This document shows positions 25,316-33,258 of a stretch of DNA of 62,337 nucleotides, in pieces. Made by a program: the position numbers and the translations under genes. How positions within the stretch are numbered: position 1 is the stretch's first letter; every line of letters begins with the position of its first letter. The stretch spans positions 1 through 62,337 of the forward strand of contig JAVBKX010000033.1 of NCBI GenBank assembly GCA_031553835.1, read 5' to 3'. A model generated the notes under the pieces. The model ran no database searches, was not told the DNA's origin, and worked only from the letters and a program-made list of their open reading frames with translations. This stretch comes from JAVBKX01 sp031553835 (GTDB lineage: Bacteria; Bacteroidota; Bacteroidia; Bacteroidales; Azobacteroidaceae).

Positions 25316-28300
25316 TTATTGTTTGATCACTTTAGCGGTGATCGATTCTTTTGTATTTTTCGTCAATTTAACCATCAGGGCGCCGCTCGGAATTTCAGAC
25401 AGATCTATTTCTGAAATATTTTCCCCTCCCACTTCATTTTTCACTAATACAGTTCCTGTCGAGTTCAGGATCTCAATTGTTTTCACATCTGTTGCCGTTA
25501 CATACAATTTGTCTTTTACGGGATTTGGGAATAGATTTATATTTTCATTTTTAACGTTGTCGGGTACAGAAGATACGGTTGACTCTTTTCCGGTTGTAAA
25601 TACAGATTCTGTACCGAAGTTAGAATGAATATGTATATTCCCTTCATAAATTTTAATCGCGGCAGGTGAAAAAGTTACTGCCACAGTTTTGCTTTCGTTG
25701 GGTTGAAGTTCGCCTTTTGACCAATTGCATGAATAAGCTTCCGGAAGCTCAATACCCAGTATGGATACAGGATATAAGTCTGCGTTTGTAATGGTAATAT
25801 TTTGTGTGGCAGATGTGTTTATCTGTACTGGTCCAAAATTTAAATGACCGGTCACAGATAATGATTTTGCAGGCACAGATTGAACTTTAAAACAATCGTG
25901 CACCATTGCATATCCGTTAGACGAAGGATTCTTTTCTCCTTTTGTCACGATCTTGATGGTATGTTTTCCATTAGAAAGGTTGTGCCTTTCAAAAAATTTC
26001 ACAACCTGACGGTCATTACTGTAGCAATCTATATCCTCTGTTTTTTTACCATCGATGTACACGGTTACGTATCCCAAATCATTGTTTTTAAGCGCATGCC
26101 ATTCTATTGTATTGCCCCAGAATTCTAATTCGATCGAAGCATTTGAAGCCCAACGACAAGTATTATTGAAATAAATAGATTCTATACCGGTACCCCATTC
26201 TCCTGTATAAACATTCCGGGTGGATGTGTCGTCAATATATAGTGGGATTAATTCGGGCGAATCGCAATAATCGTGTACAAACCCTGTGCCTGACGACAGT
26301 TCATTTTTCGTATTTTTGGCTACAATTTTTATCGTATGGTTTCCTTTGGCGAGATCTCTTTTTGCAAACAAACGGGTAATCGCGGGCGTCCCTGCATAGC
26401 AATCAATATTATCTGCCACCGGCACGTTGTCTATATATATGGATACATTTCCAAGATTAGCGTCTTTCATACCGTGCCAATAGATTTGAGTGCCGGCAAA
26501 AGAATATTCTACAGTCCCATTTCCGGAAGTGTTTTTATGATAGGTGTGCTGATAAAATTTCAAATCGTCTGTCACTGCATTCCAATCGCCGGTATATTTC
26601 ATTTTCACTGAAGCATCATCGCCGGCAGATTCGATACCAAAACTACCTTCCAATCCAAAATAATCGTGCACCAAAGCAAAGCCTCTCGAAGCCGGATTTT
26701 TCTTGCCATTTCTTACCACTTTAATGGTATGTTCTCCTTCCGGAAGGTTTGTTTTTGAAAATAATAAACTAACACATCGATTCGTGCTATAGCAATCAAT
26801 ATCTTCTTCTGCCAACACTCCGTCAATATACACCGATGCCATTCCTAAATCATCATTTTTAAGTGCATACCATGAAATGTGAGTTCCGGTGAAACTGGTT
26901 TCCAAAGAACAATTATCTTCAAACGCAATATGGCAATCAGAGCCAAAATACATTCTTTCGTTCGAACCGGTTCCCCAATTCCCGGTATATTTATTCCTTG
27001 CGTCCGCTCCGTCGATATACATATTATTAACATTATCACCAGGCCATATACGTTTTAATTCCCTTAATGTAGCCGAAACCAGCTTAATATGGCCATTGGG
27101 AATCATCGAAATACTTTGATCTTTGGGCGAAAATTTGACGCCTTCCACATACGAATATTCACCATCGTTACCAAATACCTCCAAGCTGCCCCAATCGACT
27201 ACAAACCGGATTTTTACCTGATTATTTCTTGCATACAATTTGTCTCTGAATAAAATTTGTTCATCGACATTGTAATTGATTATTTTATCTGAAAATTTGA
27301 ATGCCACATCTGTCGCGGTAGCATTTGTTATATCAAGTACGACCTCTAAATCAAAACATTTCGAGTATTTCCCCTCAAAAAAGTTATGGCCTGCATTTAA
27401 CGTTTGATTGCTCCATGTTTGGGTAGATCCATAAAGGCTTTCAAACCCGGGTACCAACGTTCTGGTAACCCTGATCCCTTCGGGAAGCGTTTTTAATTTT
27501 AATTCGCAAGCCAGCGTAGCGCTATGCGTCCAAGGAGAAGTTGTGTTTCCTCCGGCTACACCAAAGGTAATCATCCAACCTATTTGATAAATTTTTTTCC
27601 CAGGCAAATTGTCTGGAAAGAATGTTTGAGAGGCATAAAAACTACCGCCAAATCCTTCGTTGTAAACCATACGAAGCTGATCTTTATGATCGGGAGTAAA
27701 GGTGTTACCATCAAAATCGCCTATGAAATAATTTCCGTCACCTTGCAGTAAAATCCACTTTTTTACATCACCGCCGTCCAATGGAAGTTCAAACATGTCA
27801 GGACATTCCCATCCCCAATTAAAAGTACTTGTCTTAGTCCAGTTTTTCAAATCCGGAGAATTGTAAAATGTCATGCCATTCTGAAATATCACACAGCACC
27901 ATTTTTGCGATGCTTCATGCCAGAATACTTTTGGGTCGCGGTCGCCATAACTTGGTCCTGCGATATTTACCGGGTTGTTTTGATATGCAGTCCAGGTATA
28001 ACCATTATCAAGACTGTAAGCCATACAGGTGCCCCTAATGGCCGATTCGTCATTAGTGGCGGCCGTATAGAAACTAAGTATTGGCGGATTTTCAATACTT
28101 CCTAAGCCAGAAGTGTTTTTTAAATCGATCACAGTGGATCCCGACCAGCATTCTCCCGGTACATTCCCCTTGGAAATTAACGCAGAAGGTAACTGCGTCC
28201 AATGTATCATATCTGTACTCGTAGCATGTCCCCAGTCTCTGGGAGCAAATCCATCCGGATCTCCATACAGGCTATACGGATACGATTGATAAGTAAGATG

Positions 28301-28522
28301 ATATACTCCATCTTTATACCATAATCCATTGATATCATTCATCCATCCTGATTGCTGGCTGAAATGAAACTGATTTCTGTAAGGTTCGTCGTAATTTGTA
28401 GGCAGGAACTGATCTGTTGCATACGCTGTTGAAACGCAAAAGACCCCCCATATTAATACCCCTGCATAAGGTATCAATCCTTTTTTTGGATTGAAATTGA
28501 TAAAATTTTGATGTGTTCTCAT
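25316..28522 (-). CDS. Secreted GH32 fructan hydrolase with lectin-like repeats and T9SS tail
   Basis: 1068 residues. A signal peptide ends STAYA. The five-bladed GH32 domain carries the nucleophile D63 in GWMNDING (Ile where most members have Pro), the RDP motif at 195-197 and the acid/base E239 in WECPD. Three repeats of about 125 residues follow (residues ~490-880), each with a YTGxW opening, a SWYALKNDDLG-like core, VYIDG, IDCY and FVHDY; these look like carbohydrate-binding sandwiches. Then a choice-of-anchor-D segment (LNFGPVQINTSATQNITI) and a T9SS tail (NLFPNPVKDKLYV). It should act on levan or inulin at the cell surface. No SusC/D pair is adjacent. It ends 50 nt from the convergent tamA stop. 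Confidence 0.88.
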   Translation of the reverse strand: MRTHQNFINFNPKKGLIPYAGVLIWGVFCVSTAYATDQFLPTNYDEPYRNQFHFSQQSGWMNDINGLWYKDGVYHLTYQSYPYSLYGDPDGFAPRDWGHATSTDMIHWTQLPSALISKGNVPGECWSGSTVIDLKNTSGLGSIENPPILSFYTAATNDESAIRGTCMAYSLDNGYTWTAYQNNPVNIAGPSYGDRDPKVFWHEASQKWCCVIFQNGMTFYNSPDLKNWTKTSTFNWGWECPDMFELPLDGGDVKKWILLQGDGNYFIGDFDGNTFTPDHKDQLRMVYNEGFGGSFYASQTFFPDNLPGKKIYQIGWMITFGVAGGNTTSPWTHSATLACELKLKTLPEGIRVTRTLVPGFESLYGSTQTWSNQTLNAGHNFFEGKYSKCFDLEVVLDITNATATDVAFKFSDKIINYNVDEQILFRDKLYARNNQVKIRFVVDWGSLEVFGNDGEYSYVEGVKFSPKDQSISMIPNGHIKLVSATLRELKRIWPGDNVNNMYIDGADARNKYTGNWGTGSNERMYFGSDCHIAFEDNCSLETSFTGTHISWYALKNDDLGMASVYIDGVLAEEDIDCYSTNRCVSLLFSKTNLPEGEHTIKVVRNGKKNPASRGFALVHDYFGLEGSFGIESAGDDASVKMKYTGDWNAVTDDLKFYQHTYHKNTSGNGTVEYSFAGTQIYWHGMKDANLGNVSIYIDNVPVADNIDCYAGTPAITRLFAKRDLAKGNHTIKIVAKNTKNELSSGTGFVHDYCDSPELIPLYIDDTSTRNVYTGEWGTGIESIYFNNTCRWASNASIELEFWGNTIEWHALKNNDLGYVTVYIDGKKTEDIDCYSNDRQVVKFFERHNLSNGKHTIKIVTKGEKNPSSNGYAMVHDCFKVQSVPAKSLSVTGHLNFGPVQINTSATQNITITNADLYPVSILGIELPEAYSCNWSKGELQPNESKTVAVTFSPAAIKIYEGNIHIHSNFGTESVFTTGKESTVSSVPDNVKNENINLFPNPVKDKLYVTATDVKTIEILNSTGTVLVKNEVGGENISEIDLSEIPSGALMVKLTKNTKESITAKVIKQ

Positions 28523-28578
28523 TGTCTTAGTTTTACATTGTTATTGATTATTTTTTCATTTGTAAATTCAATTCGTTA

Positions 28579-28586
28579 CAAATGTA
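28579..28586 (-). promoter_or_regulatory. -7 box (TACATTTG) of the GH32 gene
   Basis: Exact TAnnTTTG match on the minus strand, 56 nt upstream of the GH32 start; an A/T-rich stretch precedes it. Confidence 0.5.
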
Positions 28587-28668
28587 ATAATTAATTTTAT
28601 TAAATGAAATACATATGGTATTGAATGTAAAAAATCTATAGATAGTAGAAACTACGATATGAGAACAG

Positions 28669-28726
28669 CAAGCACCCATAAAACTGTCGTTAGATCAATT
28701 ATCTTCGACAGTTTTATGGGTGCTTG
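28669..28726. repeat. Perfect 21-bp inverted repeat between ssb and GH32 genes
   Basis: Arms 28669-28689 and 28706-28726 are perfect complements (CAAGCACCCATAAAA... type), loop of 16 nt with further AGAT/ATCT pairing. It lies 34 nt beyond the ssb stop. A role as ssb terminator is likely, although no T-run follows on either strand and the perfection of the arms is unusual for a terminator. Confidence 0.8.
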
Positions 28727-28760
28727 TTAAATAACCCGTTTAGATAAATTTGTAATTTAT

Positions 28761-29225
28761 TTAAAACGGCAAATCGTCATTTGCACTTCCAATAGGAGGG
28801 TCGGATGGCGCCGGCTGTCCTAATCCCGCGGGAGGAATCGGTTGGGAGGCAGGTGCCTGCGTTTCATTAACCGGAGCGGCGGTACCAGCCTCTTTGCGAT
28901 CCAACAATTCCAGCGTGTCGCACCATATTTCTGTTATATAGCGCTTAACGCCTGTTGCATCGTCATAAGACCTGGTGTGAATTTTCCCTTCCACATACAA
29001 TTTGGAGCCTTTTTTGACATATTTTTCAGCCGTTTCGGCTAATTTTCGCCAGAGAACAATTGTATGCCATTCGGTGCGTTCGGGAACTTGCGTCCCATTG
29101 GCTGCCGTGTAACCTCTGTCGGTGGTTGCTAAAGGGAAATTAGCTACGCAACTGCCGTTGTCAAAATACCGTACTTCAGGGTCTTTGCCCACATTTCCAA
29201 CTAAAATAACTTTGTTTATCGACAT
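28761..29225 (-). CDS. ssb: Single-stranded DNA-binding protein
   Basis: 154 residues. The OB-fold begins INKVILVGNVGKDPEVRYF and contains TEWHTIVLW, GSKLYVEGKI and YITEIWCDTLELL; a Pro/Gln-rich linker leads to the acidic tip NDDLPF that recruits replication and repair proteins. It coats single-stranded DNA in replication and recombination. It follows the AddB-like gene by 136 nt in the same direction, which fits a shared repair role. Confidence 0.95.
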   Translation of the reverse strand: MSINKVILVGNVGKDPEVRYFDNGSCVANFPLATTDRGYTAANGTQVPERTEWHTIVLWRKLAETAEKYVKKGSKLYVEGKIHTRSYDDATGVKRYITEIWCDTLELLDRKEAGTAAPVNETQAPASQPIPPAGLGQPAPSDPPIGSANDDLPF

Positions 29226-29361
29226 AAAAATAAGATAGTTTTACGAACCGGAAAAAATACTTTTAATGGTTCTGGTTAATAATTTTCCAAAAATAGGAAA
29301 AAGGATTAGTTTTACAAAATTTTTTCAGTACAAAGGAATGAATGTCTCTGAAATAATAAGA

Positions 29362-32322
29362 TCAACGATTACATAGAATTTTGAAATCGCAATAGGCGCA
29401 TTTTCCGGTTGCACCTGTTTGTGAAAAAGGAATATCCGGATTAAATAATTCTTCAATTTTACGAATGAAGATTTCGTCGAAAGCAGGAGAGAGCAGTTTG
29501 AAATCGGCAATGGCATTTCCCTCAAATGAAATGACCGGAGAATAATCGTCTTTTCCTGCTTCCTGAAGATAAAGCAGTGCAGGAGCGATAGCTGATTTTG
29601 CTCCGTTTTTTATCAGCACGGAAGCATACGTAAATAATTGGAATACGTGGGAGGCTCGTTTGTCGGTTTGAACGGTGAGATCGTCCAATGTTTTGAACGG
29701 TTTGCCGGAGCCGCTTGTTTTGTAGTCCACGATTCGCAACGTGTTTTCTTTTTGATCTAACCGGTCGATAATTCCCCCGACATTAATTTTGGCATTGCAG
29801 GAAGGCAGATCAAAATGGTCTTGAACAGAAAATTCTAATCCGCAGATATAAAACGGAGTATGCTGCGCATCGTAGCTAATGAGCCGGCGCAACAAATGAT
29901 TGATGACTCTGAAATTAATAAGTTGTTCGCCATTGTACTGATTTGGAGATACTTCTCTATTTTTGAAAAACTTTGAAGAAAAAGCATGGGCGACAATTTT
30001 TTCTAATAAAGGGGGCGTTTTCAAAAATAGCTCTAATTGTTCTTTCCGGATTAATACCGGATGATCGGGGTCTATGGTTTCGACTCCTCCTATTTTTTTA
30101 TATAATAATTCGGCCGCTTTATGGAATATGGTTCCAAACACAGAGCTGTCCAATTCATCCGACAATTCATCGGCAGCTTTGAGTCCTTCTATATATTGAA
30201 AATAGAATTTCAGCGAGCAATCGATAAAGGTGTTCAGGGCCGATGGTGAAAGCCGGTGAGCTTCGGGGTTGGTATTCAGGTCATATTGTTGACGGATTTT
30301 GTTCAACAATGCTTCGTCTTTTTGTACCGTGATTTTTGTTTCACCGATAGGACGAATGGAAGTTTGAAGGCTCCGTTGTTGTATATTTAATCCCGATTCG
30401 ATCAGCAATTGCAATAAAAAACGGCTGATTTCCGCTTTTCCAGTTTGTGTTTGATCCGTATTATACACCAACGTAATATTTTCTGCCCGTTGAATCAAAC
30501 GGTAAAAATAATAGGCATATACGGAATCCTGGTGTTCGATCGTATTCAGTTCGAAATATTTTCGGATGAATTGAGGAATAAACGTATTATCGTTATTTGT
30601 TCCCGGCATAAATCCTTCATTCACCGACAATAAAATCAAATTTTTGAAATCCAGGTTGCGGGTTTCCAATAATCCCATAATTTGCAATCCCTTTACCGGT
30701 TCGCCATGAAAAGGAATTTTTGTGGTGGAAAATAGTTTTTTCATCAGACGGAGGAAAGTGGTTTTATCCACTTCCAGGTCTCCCGATTGTAGCAAACCAT
30801 ATAACCGGTTGATTACCTGGTAGGCCCTGAAAATCGATTCCTGGTATAATCCGGCATACAAATCTTCGGAAGATTGCATGTCTGCATAGCATGTTCCTAC
30901 TTTTGTGATTTGTTGAATAAGCCAGACTGCCAATAATTCTGTATTTCCGGCATACTGAAAAATACTGTGATTGCGAAGAATTTCTATTGTAGGCAGAAAA
31001 ATATTGTTTTCTGTTAATTCTTTTTCAACATCCGTTGCTTCGGGAAATAACATCTGCGTGTAAGGATGCCGCAAAACAGCGAGTACTTGTTTGTACCGGA
31101 ATGCTTTGGCCGATGCAACATAACCTTTGACCTGCAAGTCTGTCAAGACCTGCAAAAAACTGATAACCGGCGTTTGATTGATGGGGAATCCCATCGTGAT
31201 ATTCACATTCTCCACTTTTTTAGGAGGGATTGCGTGCATCACCGTCGGGAGAATCGATTCGTTGCAAAGGACAATGGCTGAATCCGGTTCCGTAAAAGCC
31301 GGATCGTGCCGGAGTGTGTCTATCCATGCCGGAATGCAAGCCGATTGAGCGGTTTCGGAAGGTGACGAGATAATGGTTATTTTGAGTTTGGGATGCAGGG
31401 TTCGGGGTTCGGGGTGCAGGGTGCAGGGTTCGGGGTTGAAATTGTCGAAATATTCGGAAGGAAGAGCAGAACCGAATTTTTGAATATTCTGCATAATAAA
31501 CCTCCCCGCTTCACTTTTTCCATACCCCGCACCTTGTACCCCGTACCCCGCACCCAGCACCCCGTACCCCGCACCCATATAATACCTGTCATAATCCCAA
31601 TAAAACAGTCCTTTATGTTTTAGTTTTTTGAATAATTTTTCCTCGCATTTATTCAACACATTAAAGCCTACAAATACATACTGCTGCAAAGGGTAACCGG
31701 CCGTTTCGTTTTCAATCGCTTCCCTTGCCAGCATTCCGGGATAAGCTATGTTTTTTGCTTTCAATTTTTCTTTGAATGAAGCATATACTGGCCCCAACAG
31801 GTTCCAAATAGCTAAAAAAGCCTGTTGTAAATTTGTATTTTGTTGAAATGATTGTTTGAAATAACGCGATAAGGTTTCAATTTGGGATTCGGTTAAATGC
31901 TCAAAATCATCACGCAGTTGGTTGAGATCTTCGAGGTTGGAGAACAACGAACGGGCATTGACTAAGTTTTTATCAATATCATCAAAATCGTTTAGTAAAA
32001 TTTCTCCAAAAAAGAAAAATTCATCTAATGTTTCGGTAGAAGGAGTGTTGGAATAAGCATTGAAAACATCGATGTATGTTTTATATAATTCGCTGACAAG
32101 TAATATGTTGTCAGCCGCTGCTAATCCTGAAGCCTGTTGGAATAATTCGTCGATAGAAAAATATCGAGGTGCCCATACCGGTTTTCCGGCATGTTGATAA
32201 AGATAATTGTTGAAAAATAAACGAGCCCTCCTGCCGGGAAAAATCACGGCAACGTTGGCTAAGTCGGTTCCGAACCGTTTGAGCAGATCGCAGGCGACAA
32301 GGCTTAGAAAGGGCGAGTCCAT
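29362..32322 (-). CDS. AddB-like PD-(D/E)XK nuclease/helicase-fold protein
   Basis: 986 residues. N-terminal VAVIFPGRRARLFF replaces a Walker A, as in AddB-type inactive-helicase subunits. The C-terminal nuclease has GGIIDRLD...LRIVDYKTSGSGKP (PD-(D/E)XK core) and ends CAYCDFKILCNR, with Cys positions fitting the AddB Fe-S cluster together with CSLKFYF upstream. It should form a DNA-end resection complex with the AddA-like protein at 41431. Residues ~250-310 contain foreign-looking 7-residue repeats (GAGYGVLGAGYGVQ and PEPCTLHPEPRTL) encoded by a heptamer array, bracketing a segment (AGRFIMQNIQKFG) that looks native. The gene starts at 32322, next to another inverted array. Confidence 0.8.
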   Translation of the reverse strand: MDSPFLSLVACDLLKRFGTDLANVAVIFPGRRARLFFNNYLYQHAGKPVWAPRYFSIDELFQQASGLAAADNILLVSELYKTYIDVFNAYSNTPSTETLDEFFFFGEILLNDFDDIDKNLVNARSLFSNLEDLNQLRDDFEHLTESQIETLSRYFKQSFQQNTNLQQAFLAIWNLLGPVYASFKEKLKAKNIAYPGMLAREAIENETAGYPLQQYVFVGFNVLNKCEEKLFKKLKHKGLFYWDYDRYYMGAGYGVLGAGYGVQGAGYGKSEAGRFIMQNIQKFGSALPSEYFDNFNPEPCTLHPEPRTLHPKLKITIISSPSETAQSACIPAWIDTLRHDPAFTEPDSAIVLCNESILPTVMHAIPPKKVENVNITMGFPINQTPVISFLQVLTDLQVKGYVASAKAFRYKQVLAVLRHPYTQMLFPEATDVEKELTENNIFLPTIEILRNHSIFQYAGNTELLAVWLIQQITKVGTCYADMQSSEDLYAGLYQESIFRAYQVINRLYGLLQSGDLEVDKTTFLRLMKKLFSTTKIPFHGEPVKGLQIMGLLETRNLDFKNLILLSVNEGFMPGTNNDNTFIPQFIRKYFELNTIEHQDSVYAYYFYRLIQRAENITLVYNTDQTQTGKAEISRFLLQLLIESGLNIQQRSLQTSIRPIGETKITVQKDEALLNKIRQQYDLNTNPEAHRLSPSALNTFIDCSLKFYFQYIEGLKAADELSDELDSSVFGTIFHKAAELLYKKIGGVETIDPDHPVLIRKEQLELFLKTPPLLEKIVAHAFSSKFFKNREVSPNQYNGEQLINFRVINHLLRRLISYDAQHTPFYICGLEFSVQDHFDLPSCNAKINVGGIIDRLDQKENTLRIVDYKTSGSGKPFKTLDDLTVQTDKRASHVFQLFTYASVLIKNGAKSAIAPALLYLQEAGKDDYSPVISFEGNAIADFKLLSPAFDEIFIRKIEELFNPDIPFSQTGATGKCAYCDFKILCNR
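31391..31575. repeat. Heptamer array in inverted orientation inside the AddB-like gene
   Basis: Seven G-rich heptamers of type GGGTnCR at 31391-31439 (for example GGGTTCG, GGGTGCA) and eight complementary heptamers of type CCGnACC at 31520-31575 face each other across 80 bases of apparently native coding sequence. The arms are much richer in G+C than the gene around them. The reading frame stays open throughout. Confidence 0.8.
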
Positions 32323-32326
32323 AATG

Positions 32327-32418
32327 GAGAGTTGAGAGTTGAGAATGGAGAGTTGAGAATTGAGAATTATGATTGGGTATAAGCCTCTTTAATTCTCCAT
32401 TCTCAACTCTCCATTCTC
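32327..32418. repeat. Heptamer inverted array between AddB-like and DUF3127 genes
   Basis: Six heptamers (GAGAGTT, GAGAGTT, GAGAATG, GAGAGTT, GAGAATT, GAGAATT) at 32327-32368 face four complementary ones at 32391-32418. Segment 32341-32368 pairs with 32391-32418 over 28 bases with one mismatch, loop of 22 nt. It fills the whole gap between the two genes. Confidence 0.85.
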
Positions 32419-32421
32419 CAT

Positions 32422-32796
32422 TTAAAAAGGTAGATCGTCTGTCGGATTAGGAGGCAGCGGCGCCGGCTCGGGCATATTCTGCGCTTGAGGGAAAGGAGCC
32501 GAAGACGTTTGTTGTTCCGGCATCGAGCCTGCTCCGGCCATTTCTACTCGCCAGGCTTTCACGTCAGTGTACCATTTTCCATTGAATTCGCGGCTTTCCA
32601 CGTCGAAATCCACAGTGAGCATATTTCCGATTTGCAATTGATTGCTGTTGATTTTGTCACCCCAGATGGCAATACATATTTTTTTGGGATATTGTCCGTC
32701 GGTTTCTACGATAATATCCTGTTTTTTCCATTCACCATTACGGCCTGTTCCGCTTTGTAAGGGCAATACCTGTACGAGTTTTGCAGTTAATTGCAT
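32422..32796 (-). CDS. DUF3127 protein with SSB-like acidic tail
   Basis: 124 residues. The first 85 are a DUF3127 domain (TGRNGEWKKQDIIVET, CIAIWGD, DFDVESREFNGKWYTDVKAWRVE), an OB-like small fold of unknown role. It continues in a Pro/Gln-rich linker and ends DDLPF, exactly the tip of the SSB encoded two genes downstream. The tail suggests it competes for, or shares, SSB partner proteins. It lies upstream of the AddB-like gene in the same direction, pointing to single-stranded DNA or RNA binding in repair. Confidence 0.8.
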   Translation of the reverse strand: MQLTAKLVQVLPLQSGTGRNGEWKKQDIIVETDGQYPKKICIAIWGDKINSNQLQIGNMLTVDFDVESREFNGKWYTDVKAWRVEMAGAGSMPEQQTSSAPFPQAQNMPEPAPLPPNPTDDLPF

Positions 32797-32851
32797 ATCT
32801 GATTTATTTTGAGATTAAATATGAAAATATCCTGCAAACTTAGAAAAAATT

Positions 32852-33076
32852 TTGGGATTTATAAGCGAGAAGGATGAAAAATACTTGAGTCAATTTAAAG
32901 ATTTCAGGCGCACACAGTATTGGAATCCTGATGTGAAAACTAATAATTCGAGCAAAGCAAGCGTGTATTTCTACAACAACAGTTCGTGCAGGGAAATGAA
33001 TGTGAGTGCGGAGGGGGTAAGTGCAGAAGGGAGTGTTATTTCAAATTTTAAAAGAGGAAAGATAGATATGAAATAG
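32852..33076 (+). pseudogene. Remnant of a large TonB-dependent receptor-like or carboxypeptidase-domain protein
   Basis: Translation shows DFRRTQYWNPDVKTNNSSKA followed by VYFYNNSSCREMNVSAEGVS, which matches the usual C-terminal pattern of large Bacteroidetes surface proteins (RTTxYWNPxVxTDxxGKAxVxFYNxS...VSAEG). No start, upstream domain or proper end is present. It points to a lost gene in this gap. Assignment is from memory of the pattern. Confidence 0.5.
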
Positions 33077-33095
33077 CTGTATAAAGGCATCCTTA

Positions 33096-33136
33096 TTGCG
33101 ATAATTTGTGACAAATTAGTCCTCATTTGCGACAAA
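33096..33136 (+). promoter_or_regulatory. Direct-repeat operator before the glycan cluster
   Basis: TTTGTGACAAA at 33105-33115 and TTTGCGACAAA at 33126-33136 are 21 bp apart; a third, weaker TTGCGATAA lies at 33096-33104, one helical turn upstream. The same-face spacing suggests an activator site of the AraC or hybrid two-component kind. Confidence 0.5.
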
Positions 33137-33182
33137 GATTATACTTTAGACAAATATATTATTTTTTTAAATTGAATCTTAT

Positions 33183-33190
33183 TACATTTG
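33183..33190 (+). promoter_or_regulatory. -7 box (TACATTTG) of the glycan cluster
   Basis: Exact TAnnTTTG match 69 nt before the first glycosidase start and 46 nt after the operator repeats. Confidence 0.5.
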
Positions 33191-33258
33191 TCGAAGACCC
33201 TTCATTTGGGTAGATTTAGGATTTATGGTCGAATGGAAACCTGGTAAGTTATAAAAAA

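Noticed and set aside
25275..25628. Plus-strand open frame with a hydrophobic start after tamA
   Set aside because: It lies antisense to the T9SS tail of the GH32 protein, whose motifs are clear.
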